Origin: Herpetosiphon aurantiacus DSM 785
GTDB taxonomy: Bacteria; Chloroflexota; Chloroflexia; Chloroflexales; Herpetosiphonaceae
Direction: 5' to 3'
Length of the DNA: 64,000 bases
Assembly: GCA_000018565.1 (NCBI GenBank)
Contig: CP000875.1
Coordinates: forward strand, 1,751,199 to 1,815,198
The notes below the pieces were generated by a model that made no database searches, had not been told where the DNA came from, and saw only the letters and a list, made by a program, of their open reading frames with translations. Both the position numbers and the translations under genes were made by a program. Each line of letters starts with the position of its first letter. Within the stretch, counting starts at the first letter, position 1. Of this stretch, positions 42,706-50,231 are shown in pieces.

Positions 42706-43482
42706 ATGATTACCGCTACTATGACGGTCGCTGACATTCTCAAGCGTTATCCCAATTTGCTTGAGGTTTTTGTGGCTCAACATCAGGCCTTTCAACGGCT
42801 GCGCAATCCGCTGTTGCGGCGGGTATTTGCCCGCATGGTTACGCTTGAACAGGCCGCCCAAATTGCTCAAATTGAGCCAGCCAGTTTAGTGCAAGCGCTG
42901 AATCAGGCCAATGGCAAACCCGTTGCGGTTACGCCGCCGATTGAGCCTTCTAGCCCACAGCTTGATCCAGCGATTCCACCAGCTTGGCTGCAATTCAGCC
43001 AGATCAGCTATTTACTCGATGTACGTGAAGCCCAAGCAACCGCCCAAAATCCCTTGGCGCTGATTACTCCCGCCACGCTAGCGCTTGCCGACGATCAACT
43101 GTTGCTTTTACGCAGCAGCTTTGAGCCAGTGCCGTTGTATCAGTGGCTCGCTCGGCGCGGCTACCAAGCTTGGGCGCACCAACATACCAGCGACGATTGG
43201 TTGGTGTTGATCGGACGATTTGCCACTACTGAAACTCAGCCAAGCGACCAGCCCAACCCCGCCAAGCCATGTGTGGTTTTGGATAATCGCGGCCTCAAGC
43301 CACCCGAACCGATGGTGCGCACGATTACAACGCTCAAAAAGTTGCCGCCTGTGAGCTATTTAATCGGCGTTACCGACCGAATTCCGGTGATTTTGCATGA
43401 AACGCTGAGCGACGAAGGCTACCCATTTGAATCATTAGGCCAGATTCAACAAAGCTATCTGACCCTGATCACTGCTGGGTAA
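42706..43482 (+). CDS. DUF1858 plus tandem DUF2249 domain protein
   Basis: A 258-residue protein. DUF1858 (about 4-62) has MTVADILKRYPNLLEVFV and RMVTLEQAAQIAQI. Two DUF2249 domains follow: LLLLRSSFEPVPLYQWLARRG (about 125-145) and VLDNRGLKPPEPMVRTI (about 188-204). Both families are small TusA/SirA-like folds common in nitric-oxide and nitrite reduction operons of anaerobic respirers, though their chemistry is unclear. It is the first gene after the divergent region and seems intact. Confidence 0.85.
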   Translation: MITATMTVADILKRYPNLLEVFVAQHQAFQRLRNPLLRRVFARMVTLEQAAQIAQIEPASLVQALNQANGKPVAVTPPIEPSSPQLDPAIPPAWLQFSQISYLLDVREAQATAQNPLALITPATLALADDQLLLLRSSFEPVPLYQWLARRGYQAWAHQHTSDDWLVLIGRFATTETQPSDQPNPAKPCVVLDNRGLKPPEPMVRTITTLKKLPPVSYLIGVTDRIPVILHETLSDEGYPFESLGQIQQSYLTLITAG

Positions 43483-43609
43483 GGAGTTTTCAACCGCAGG
43501 TATTTAGATGATTACATTGTTGTGAGTTGCTAGCGAATATCCTATTTGCTATTCCCCTCCATGTGCCAAGTGAAAACAACAGTGTCGTTATAGGTTCAAG
43601 GAGCACCCG

Positions 43610-43882
43610 ATGGTCAAACCTCGCCCCGTTCGGAAAGCGATTATTTGGGGTTGCATCACCACTTTTAGTCTTGCGATCATGATTGCGGTTGGTTCGCGTG
43701 ATCTGGCGCGTTTTGATGCAGCCCTCGTCGCCTATACCTTTGCTACGCTTTTTGCCACCTTCGGCATTACCTACCGCTATACGATGTGGCTGCAACGCCC
43801 GCCAACCGCCATGTATTGGAAACGCGGCTGGCAAATGTTTTTTAAACCTCAGCGCTTATTAACCAACACCCGCAATTTATAG
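43610..43882 (+). pseudogene. Membrane protein, 5' part, interrupted by TnpB element
   Basis: An open frame of 90 codons with two hydrophobic segments ([18 protein letters not shown] and [16 protein letters not shown]). AAGGAG precedes the ATG. The stop at 43880 is made by the first bases of the inserted element: only the T at 43880 belongs to the host. Joining 43610-43880 to 45800-46056 gives one 528-bp frame of 175 residues ending with the Rieske start overlap. The intact protein would be a small membrane-anchored component of the Rieske/NarK operon. Its family is not recognised. Confidence 0.8.
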
Positions 43883-44045
43883 TGAATACCGCAGAACATC
43901 CCGCCCCCTTGTGGGCGCGGGATGCATGCGTGCCAGTTCTGACGAAGAGACGTTAAAGAGTGAATACGATTTCGACGATTGAGGGAGACGGTGTATCCTA
44001 TCGAACGCGATACTTCTTAGTCGGGTATCGCCATTCCCCGAGCTG

Positions 44046-44279
44046 TTAGCGCAGTGGAGGGGCGATTGGTTCCTCATTGTTCACGTGAACAAATAACTCA
44101 CCAATCGTGATCCCGAGGACGGCACAAATCTTCTCAATCGTTTCTAAATCCACCCGTCGGGAACGATCCCCAGCAAGACTATGCACCGTGGCATAATTCA
44201 GTCCAGCATCACGGGCAACGGCATAGATGGTTGTATTCCGGTCGGCAATAATCTCACGAAGCCTACTCTTAATGGTCAT
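44046..44279 (-). CDS. XRE-family HTH protein carried in the element
   Basis: A 77-residue protein that is almost wholly a Cro/C1-type HTH: KSRLREIIADRNTTIYAVARD, then GLNYATVHSLAG and DLETIEKICAVLGITIGELF. GAGGT lies before the ATG. It is divergent from the 42-codon ORF and tnpB, across an AT-rich region with an inverted repeat. It may repress tnpB or host genes; this is inference. Such passengers are not usual for minimal IS1341-type elements. Confidence 0.85.
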   Translation of the reverse strand: MTIKSRLREIIADRNTTIYAVARDAGLNYATVHSLAGDRSRRVDLETIEKICAVLGITIGELFVHVNNEEPIAPPLR

Positions 44280-44340
44280 GTGGGGGTACCTCGCAGCCTA
44301 TCAACTACGACTAGTATAGCATTTAATATATCTATAATTA

Positions 44341-44382
44341 GTATCATAACTATACTTTACAAGATAACTATATTTATGATAC
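44341..44382. promoter_or_regulatory. AT-rich inverted repeat, candidate XRE operator
   Basis: GTATCATAA (44341-44349) and TTATGATAC (44374-44382) are exact inverted repeats. With one mismatch the arms extend through TATA on each side. ATAACTATA occurs twice as a direct repeat inside. The site lies 61 bp upstream of the XRE start and before the 42-codon ORF. Confidence 0.5.
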
Positions 44383-44454
44383 ACTTTACATTGTAATCAA
44401 TTGATGCTACGGATTGCGCTAACAACCCGCTAGCTAAGCCAAGAGCCTAAGACC

Positions 44455-44583
44455 ATGGCAACACACTTCACCAAAGCGATTCGCTACGATCGTATCGCCA
44501 CAGACTTCTCCTTGTATCTGAACAGCGACTTGATCGGCTATGCCAGCTCCTCCAGCGAAGGCGAAAGCCGCAAGGAAGTCTGA
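44455..44583 (+). CDS. 42-residue small protein before tnpB
   Basis: A short frame of 42 codons, MATHFTKAIRYDRIATDFSL onward, ending two bases before the tnpB ATG. The YDR-x6-FSLYLNSDLIGYA pattern recalls a small uncharacterised family (YDRETRDYAMYLDGELVGYA-like) that I recall from Chloroflexota genomes. Its sequence looks truncated at the C-terminus relative to those. Function unknown. Confidence 0.5.
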   Translation: MATHFTKAIRYDRIATDFSLYLNSDLIGYASSSSEGESRKEV

Positions 44584-44585
44584 TC

Positions 44586-45751
44586 ATGCGAACCCTGACC
44601 CGTTGTTACAAATACCGTCTGCAACCCACACCGACCCACGTCGAAACCTTGGTACAGTGGGCGGGTTGCCGCCGCTTTGTCACCCAGAGGGTACCCGACT
44701 GGGCATTGCACTGCAAGCAAACCCAGGACCACGCAATGGGTCAACGGCTGAGCTATCAACGGCTTGCGGCGATGCTGGTTGACCTGAAACGCCAACCCGA
44801 AACGGCCTTTTTGCGCGAGTGCCATTCTCAACCGTTGCAACAAAGCCTGATGGATTTAGAAACCGCCTTCGCCAACTTTTTTGCCAAACCTGCCAAATAC
44901 CCCCGTTTCAAAAGACGTAAAACCACGCCGCATAGCCTACGCTTCCCGCAGGGTGTGATAGTCGTCGATGAACGCACGATCAGCGTACCAAAAATCGGGC
45001 TGATGCGAGCGGTGATTCATCGACCACTGCTGGGGATAGCGAAGGGTGCAACGATTAAGCAAGATCCAACAGGCGCATGGTGGTGCTTGTCTGCCATATT
45101 AACCGCCCTGATGTTGAACTACCGACTAATCAGTCTGTGGGCATTGATGTCGGGCTTGAATCCTTTACCACCCTGTCAACAGGCGAGAAAACCGAACCAC
45201 CGAAGTTCTACCGCCGCAGCCAGAAGAAACTTGCCCGCGCTCAGCGCAAGCTCTCACGCGCTCGAAAGGGCAGTAAAAACCGATTAAAAGCACGCAAGCG
45301 CGTTGCCAACGTCCATCAAAAAATCCGTAACCAACGCGCCGATTGGCTTCACAAGCATGCGTTGGGGATTGTTCAACGATTCGACATGGTGTGCATCGAA
45401 GATCTGAATGTCAAAGGTCTCGCGAGAACCAAACTGGCCAAATCATTCAGTGATGCTGCCCTGAGTACCTTCATGCAACGATTACAGGAAAAAGCAGAAT
45501 GGTATGGACGACGGGTGATTAAGGTGGGACGTTTCTACGCCTCATCAAAGACCTGCCATTACTGCCAAACCAAAACCTCCTTGACGCTGGCGGATCGGGT
45601 GTGGACATGTCACACCTGTGGCATGACTCATGATCGCGATATCAACGCCGCGATCAACATCGTGCATGAAGGGCTACGCCTGCTTGCCGTTGGGACGACG
45701 GAAAGCCAAAACGCTGCTCGAGATGGTGTAAACCCAGCGAAACGCTGGTAG
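44586..45751 (+). pseudogene. tnpB: tnpB (IS605 OrfB family) broken by a frameshift
   Basis: Two overlapping frames together encode a full TnpB. The first (from 44586) gives the N-terminal part: MRTLTRCYKYRLQPTPTHVE and KYPRFKRRKTTPHSLRFP. The second covers 45077-45751: GIDVGLESFTTLSTG with the first RuvC Asp, IEDLNVKGLART with Glu, the zinc ribbon CHYCQ/CHTCG, and HDRDINAAINI with the last Asp. The frame changes near 45080-45090, where one base appears to be lost after GCATGGTGG. The RuvC catalytic residues are intact but lie downstream of the shift, so no functional RNA-guided nuclease should be made. Confidence 0.85.
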
Positions 45752-45799
45752 CTGTCGTTGAAGGCAGAAGCCACGCCCCTCGTGGGCGTGGTAGTTCAC
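45660..45799 (+). ncRNA. Candidate omega RNA at element right end
   Basis: In IS605-type elements the 3' end of tnpB and the right end encode the guide scaffold. Here two hairpins lie in order: CCAGCG/CGCTGG (45734-45748, loop AAA) across the tnpB stop, and CCACGCCC/GGGCGTGG (45771-45791). The guide would be the host sequence beginning at 45800. The TAM equivalent would be TTTAT at 43876-43880. The extent is an estimate. Confidence 0.4.
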
Positions 45800-46056
45800 A
45801 CTACGGGACGAGTGAGCAAATTGAAGCCCAACGTCCCCGCTCGATGCCTGTGAATCAATTTCAATTTGGTCAGCAAGTTATCAGCACAAAAGTCCATATG
45901 ATGGTGCCCCGAACCGCCCAACCAGAATACATCGACGTGCTTTCGGCCATGCATGATCACACCAGCGGCCAAGATATTTTCTTGATGATGCATGAGGATT
46001 ATCGCCGTCGCTTGTTCTCGTTGAAGCTCTATCAGAAAGGACTTGCTGAATTATGA
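45800..46056 (+). pseudogene. Membrane protein, 3' part, after the TnpB element
   Basis: The continuation of the gene begun at 43610. The frame is open from the element boundary (YGTSEQIEAQRPRSMPVNQF), runs through KVHMMVPRTAQPEYIDVL, and ends EL at the TGA overlapping the Rieske ATG (ATGA). This tight coupling shows it was part of the Rieske/NarK operon. As it stands, only an internal ATG at 45844 could start it, giving a 70-residue fragment. Confidence 0.75.
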
Positions 46057-46598
46057 CCCACGATCACGATGAACTTTCGCTGGCCCCCGATGGCCTGCCA
46101 TTGTGCCAACAACCATAATGGCGGCAAGATTTCCCAATCGATGTTGCTCGAGATAACTATGTTTCACGCCGTGAATTTGCCAAATTTTTGGTGTTGATTA
46201 GCTCGGCGTTTAGTGCGGGCCAATTTTGGATTTTGTTTAAAAATTGGCAGCGCAACCAAGCCGCCGCGCCGCCAGCCCAAAAAATCGCTAATTTAGCTGA
46301 TATTCCAGTTGGTGGAATGCTGCTGTTTCGTTACCCCAACGAGCATGAGCCATGCATTTTGGTGCGGCCTGATGAGAATACCTTGGTTGCCTATAGCCAA
46401 AAATGCACCCACCTTTCATGTGCAGTGATTCCCAACGTCGCCGAAAATAAAATCGTTTGCCCATGCCACCAAGGCTACTTCAGCTTGGATGAAGGCCGAC
46501 CATTAGCGGGGCCGCCCCAACACCCATTGCCACGCATTCATGTTGAGGTGCAAGGCGATGAGGTGTTTGCAACCTCGGTGGAGTTACGCAGCATATGA
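46053..46598 (+). pseudogene. Rieske 2Fe-2S protein with an in-frame TAA at codon 22
   Basis: The frame from the ATG at 46053 (MTHDHDELSLAPDGLPL) meets TAA at 46116-46118, then continues unbroken as WRQDFPIDVARDNYVSRREF to 46598. Downstream are a membrane anchor (FAKFLVLISSAFSAGQFWIL) and a complete Rieske cluster site: CTHLSC and CPCHQGYFS. Without the stop this is a 181-residue anchored Rieske subunit. Restart would need a GTG/TTG near 46185-46188, within the anchor, with no Shine-Dalgarno. The subunit would pass electrons in a nitrate or quinol pathway. It is read as a nonsense mutation, unless a sequencing error. Confidence 0.8.
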
Positions 46599-46825
46599 AA
46601 CAACGCTTTCCACGCCATCAAAAAATGACCATCGTCCATGGCATTTTAAGTATTGTGCTGATCATCGATATTGTGCAGCTTTGGTTGTTGATCGCCACCA
46701 TGAACTCGTATCTTGGTGGCGATAGCGGTGTGCCACTGCCAGCCTTAATCTTTAGCTGCATCTGTTTATTGCTCAACCTTGGCTTGCTGAGATTTCTCTA
46801 CAAGCTTGATCGAACTGCCAACTGA
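46595..46825 (+). CDS. Small two-helix membrane protein of the Rieske/NarK operon
   Basis: A 76-residue protein with two hydrophobic helices (IVHGILSIVLIIDIVQLWLL and ALIFSCICLLLNLGLLRFL). Its ATG overlaps the Rieske stop (ATGA), and the NarK gene follows after 15 bp. It seems intact. It is probably an accessory subunit of the same membrane complex; I cannot name the family securely. Confidence 0.7.
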   Translation: MKQRFPRHQKMTIVHGILSIVLIIDIVQLWLLIATMNSYLGGDSGVPLPALIFSCICLLLNLGLLRFLYKLDRTAN

Positions 46826-46840
46826 TTTAGGAGCCTTGCA

Positions 46841-48034
46841 ATGACTGCTCAAGCAACGGCCAATGACGGCCAAGCCCGTGGCAATTTGGGCCAATTAATC
46901 CTCGCAACCGGGGCATTTGCTGTCTGTTTTGCGATTTTCGGCTCGGTTTCGGCCATGATGCCAACCATTAAAACTGATTTGAATCTTACTCCGGTGCAGG
47001 TAAGCGTTGCGCTAGCCTTGCCCGTGCTGCTCGGTAGTTTGGGCCGAATTCCCTTGGGAATGTTGACAGACCGCTATGGTGGGCGGGTGGTGTTTAGCGC
47101 GGTGATGGCTGGCTCGATTATTCCATCACTCGGCATGGGCTGGATCGACACCTACAACCAACTCTTGATTGCGGCGTTTGGTTGTGGCTTGGCCTTGGCT
47201 AGTTTCTCGGTTGGGGTCGGCTTTGTGAGTGGCTGGTATCCGCCGCAACGACAGGGCTTTGCCTTAGGCGTGTATGGTGCTGGCAATGCTGGGCAATCGT
47301 TGGCCGCGTTTGGCGCACCAGTGCTAGCCGCCAATTTAGGCTATCAATGGGGCTTTTGGGTTTTTTCAGCCTTGACCGTGGTTTGGCTAATTTGCTTTAT
47401 GCTCTTTGCCCGCAATGCGCCGCGCCAAGGGCCAGCCAAAAGCTTGAGCCAAATTTTATAGCCCATGAGCAGCCCTAAAAGCTGGATTTTGAGTCTCTAC
47501 TACTTTTTGACCTTTGGTGGTTTTGTGGCGATGGCGGTGTATCTGCCAACCTTGCTGACTGATTTATTTGGTATCAGCAAAACCGATGCTGGCTTGCGGA
47601 CTGCTGGCTTTGTGCTGGTTGCCACCGCTGCGCGGCCATTTGGCGGCGTGTTGGCCGATAAAATCGGCGGCACAACAATTTTGAAATGGGTTTTTCCCAT
47701 CACTACCTGTATGGCAGGCCTGATGGCTTTTAGCAATGTTATGCCATTTACGATTGGAGCCTTGGGTATGGCGGCGGCAATTGGCTTAGGCAATGGGGCA
47801 GTGTTTAAATTAGTGCCTGAATATTTCCCGCAATCGGTGGGGATTGTGACCGGCTTGGTGGGTGCGGCTGGTGGTTTAGGCGGCTTCTTCCCGCCTTTGC
47901 TGCTGGGCTACATTCGCCAACAAACTGGCTCGTTTAGCTATGGTTTTGTAGCTTTGGCGATGTTTACGCTTGTTTGCTGGTTTGTGCTCTACTACAATAA
48001 TCGCCCCCGCCGCCCAACTCCTCAATTAGCTTAA
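46841..48034 (+). pseudogene. narK: NarK nitrate/nitrite transporter split by an in-frame TAG
   Basis: One MFS frame of 398 codons with a TAG at 47459-47461 (codon 207). The two halves are in the same frame: 46841-47461 ends SLSQIL, and the second part resumes [14 protein letters not shown] at 47465. Nitrate-porter signatures are present in both halves ([13 protein letters not shown] and [15 protein letters not shown]), as is [15 protein letters not shown] in the first. The break falls in the cytoplasmic loop between helices 6 and 7. The ATG at 47465 could start a separate C-half. Co-expression of two half-transporters is conceivable, but a point mutation is simpler. Confidence 0.82.
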
Positions 48035-48042
48035 TTCTGTTG

Positions 48043-48078
48043 GCGACCCACTCAAATCAGTGTGGGTCGCTGCTTTTT
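48043..48078 (+). terminator. Terminator of the Rieske/NarK operon
   Basis: GCGACCCAC (48043-48051) and GTGGGTCGC (48062-48070) form a 9-bp stem with a 10-nt loop, followed by TGCTTTTTT. It lies 8 bp after the NarK stop and abuts the stop of the convergent DinB gene. Confidence 0.88.
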
Positions 48079-48569
48079 TAGGCTTCGGGATGCTCATAGA
48101 CATAAAAAATATAATCTTGTGAGCTGGTTTTTAGGCCAAAATCATGGCACAAGCGCAAGATCTGAGCGCGATGGTCGGTGCCATGATTGACCACTTGCAG
48201 CAATACCTGCCAAACAATTAAATTTTCATCCTCGCCATCAAGCGGCTTGGTTTGCAAATCGGCATCCTGCAAATTGGCCAAATAGTCGCGCATCATTGCC
48301 TCGACGTTTGCCCAATAAGCCCGTAGCGTTGCCAGATCAGGGAAATTGTTGGGATCGAGCGGCTCTGGAAATTCCCCGCCACGCAGGCCACTAAACCAGG
48401 TTTCATCAACACTCATCAGATGCACCAGTTGGTTACGCACTGATCCAAGCGAATAATCGACGGCTTGGACAAATTGCGCAGCGGATAATTGCGCGACATA
48501 ATCATCTAAAAGCTGGCGATTTTGGGCAAAATGATAATCGTAGAAGTGGCGAAATGCGGTAATATTCAT
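48078..48569 (-). CDS. DinB family protein
   Basis: A 163-residue four-helix DinB-like protein. The metal-binding histidines appear in QLVHLMSVDETW (about residue 49) and VNHGTDHRAQILRL (about 128-132), the usual three-His pattern. Such proteins are thiol-transferase-like (bacillithiol or mycothiol) or of unknown role. A GGAGAT box lies before the ATG. It stands alone. Confidence 0.85.
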   Translation of the reverse strand: MNITAFRHFYDYHFAQNRQLLDDYVAQLSAAQFVQAVDYSLGSVRNQLVHLMSVDETWFSGLRGGEFPEPLDPNNFPDLATLRAYWANVEAMMRDYLANLQDADLQTKPLDGEDENLIVWQVLLQVVNHGTDHRAQILRLCHDFGLKTSSQDYIFYVYEHPEA

Positions 48570-48688
48570 CTAAATCTCCTATTACTTAATCAAACTGCTC
48601 CTTTGGACTATCCTGGACATGATGGTCAAATAGTACATTTATAATAGCACATATGTTTTATTTAAAATAGATTGAGGAGGCCTGATTA

Positions 48689-49255
48689 ATGGAAACTCTT
48701 GATCTCCAGCTTTCGCAACTTGCCGAAACTGTCTATCGCCAACTTGGCTGGACTCCGGATCGTGATATTGATCCTACACCGCATCTTGAGCATATTAAAC
48801 AAGCGACCTATCCGATATTTCCGCTGGCTGAAGCGTTTTTGCGCCAATTTGGTGAGTTGACAACGCTTGGTTGTTATAATCGCTTCATTTTTGATAATCA
48901 AGTTTTTGAGCATCAAGGCACGCCCTATCGGCTTTGGCGGATGTTTGAGAATTTCATTCCTGCATATTCTCAGCATGCCGATTATGAAGCTGCGCCATAT
49001 TGGCTTAACCATCCATTGATTGCCAACTATGGGCGCTTGCTCTGCCCAATTGGCTCATATGATGTGGAAAATACCATCTTTTTGACTGCTGATGGTTGGG
49101 TTATGACAGGCCAGTTCTACAATTTGCGTTGGGGTGGTTTGGCTGATGTGACTAAATCGGTCTTTAAAATTTGGGGCACCACGCCAAGCGAGGGCTTGAA
49201 TGCTTTGGCCGAGTATGCAGTTTTATTCGATTATGCAGCCAAGGAGCAACTATGA
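48689..49255 (+). CDS. SUKH-3-like immunity protein (first of pair)
   Basis: A 188-residue protein with SUKH-3 character: YPIFPLAEAFLRQFGELTTLG near residues 35-55, and in the C-terminal half PIGSYDVENTIFLTADGWVM followed by a TPSEGLNALAEYAVLF helix. SUKH domains are best known as immunity proteins against polymorphic toxins. GAGGAGG precedes the ATG. It overlaps the next, related gene by 4 bp (ATGA). No toxin gene is seen in the window. Confidence 0.7.
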   Translation: METLDLQLSQLAETVYRQLGWTPDRDIDPTPHLEHIKQATYPIFPLAEAFLRQFGELTTLGCYNRFIFDNQVFEHQGTPYRLWRMFENFIPAYSQHADYEAAPYWLNHPLIANYGRLLCPIGSYDVENTIFLTADGWVMTGQFYNLRWGGLADVTKSVFKIWGTTPSEGLNALAEYAVLFDYAAKEQL

Positions 49256-49782
49256 TTGAGTCAATTATTCATTCCCTGTTGATGACAGCAGGCTGGCAGC
49301 CTGATACTACGATTGACCCTGAACCATGGTTGTATGAACTACGCCAGCAGCAATATCCTATTTTCCCCCAGCTGATAGAGATATTGAGTCGTTATGGTGG
49401 ATTTCGGCTGAATAGCCTAGACATAGCGCAGCCTTGGACGCTTGATGCGAGCTTGGAAGCGCTATTTGTTTGGACTGATTCCCCGCTTGAGATTCAATTG
49501 CTGCCACAGCTTGCGCCAGCATTTAGCGAAGCGACATTCTGGCGATCGCATGCCTATGTTCAGCTCCGTAATTTGCAAATTGCGCCAATTGGCAGGCTCA
49601 GCTGTCCAAATCGAGGTGTGAGTTCGTTATTTGTGCTTTCCAATGGGCAGATTATGCATAACTCAACCTCAAACTATTATCATCCCAAGGGTTTATCTTT
49701 GCTGGGGGAAAGCCTACCACTGGCGATGCAACGGCTGCTCCAATCGTTTTTGCTGATTCAAGCAATTGAAGAAAACCTGTGA
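49252..49782 (+). CDS. SUKH-3-like immunity protein (second of pair)
   Basis: A 176-residue paralogue of the preceding protein. It aligns with it through TAGWQPDTTIDPEPWLYEL, QYPIFPQLIEILSRYGGF and APIGRLSCPNRGVSSLFVLS. The ATG at 49252 has AAGGAG upstream and overlaps the previous stop. Tandem divergent SUKH copies are typical of immunity gene arrays that accumulate against several toxins. Confidence 0.7.
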   Translation: MIESIIHSLLMTAGWQPDTTIDPEPWLYELRQQQYPIFPQLIEILSRYGGFRLNSLDIAQPWTLDASLEALFVWTDSPLEIQLLPQLAPAFSEATFWRSHAYVQLRNLQIAPIGRLSCPNRGVSSLFVLSNGQIMHNSTSNYYHPKGLSLLGESLPLAMQRLLQSFLLIQAIEENL

Positions 49783-49797
49783 AGGTTGAATTGAGGA

Positions 49798-50064
49798 ATG
49801 ATGCTGCGTAAGCCTAATACGATTAATGATGGCTACACCCGTGAAATGATTCTGGCTGAGCCAGATCTGATTACCCGACGGTTTTTGATCGCGATTAATT
49901 TTTACCTGTCTCGTCGTTTACTAAAAAGCGAATATCCTGCGCCAGCGGCTCCGTTTGATGTCAAATTCTTTATGCAGGTGATGCATGATTTTTTTGAGTG
50001 CCATGACGATATTCGCGATTTGATTGATGGCAAAGAGATTAATTCGTTTGAGCCAGATCCCTAG
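49798..50064 (+). CDS. Small unknown protein after the SUKH pair
   Basis: An 88-residue (or 87, if the second ATG is used) protein: MMLRKPNTINDGYTREMI, then ITRRFLIAINFYLSRRLL and FFMQVMHDFFECHDDIRDL. It is helical and amphipathic, without a signal peptide. TTGAGGA is close to the start. It is 15 bp after the second SUKH gene and so is probably co-transcribed. I do not recognise the family. Confidence 0.65.
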   Translation: MMLRKPNTINDGYTREMILAEPDLITRRFLIAINFYLSRRLLKSEYPAPAAPFDVKFFMQVMHDFFECHDDIRDLIDGKEINSFEPDP

Positions 50065-50109
50065 GCGTACTTGCTCGCTCCATATTTTCATGATCAATCT
50101 ACATAGCTC

Positions 50110-50160
50110 TTGACATACATGACGCGCTGTGTTATATTTTCAATAACGCAACGCGTCATG
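50110..50160 (+). promoter_or_regulatory. Phasin promoter with overlapping palindromic operator
   Basis: TTGACA (50110-50115), a 17-bp spacer and TATATT (50133-50138) make a near-consensus promoter. A 43-bp near-palindrome (50118-50160) covers the spacer, the -10 and the start. Its outer arms CATGACGCG and CGCGTCATG are exact, and most inner pairs match. Binding there would block polymerase fully. Confidence 0.8.
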
Positions 50161-50231
50161 ACATCGAAACAACAACCTGTGCTATAGAACAACTGCCAAC
50201 TGGTGGTTGGATCACCCAAAAGGAGCGATCT

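Larger units (their letters stand above)
43881..45799 (+). mobile_element. IS605/IS1341-type TnpB insertion element
   Basis: A 1919-bp insertion. Its limits are set by restoring the interrupted frame: host sequence ends TTTAT at 43880 and resumes ACTACGGG at 45800, without target duplication, as is normal for IS200/IS605 elements. Subterminal imperfect hairpins occur at each end (left 43897-43924; right 45771-45791 with CCACGCCC/GGGCGTGG). It carries an HTH gene on the minus strand, a 42-codon ORF and a frameshifted tnpB. No tnpA is present, so it could move only with help in trans. Confidence 0.85.

Noticed and set aside
45844-46056. Independent 70-residue gene
   Set aside because: The frame is open upstream to the element edge and joins exactly to the 43610 fragment, so it is the 3' part of a broken gene.
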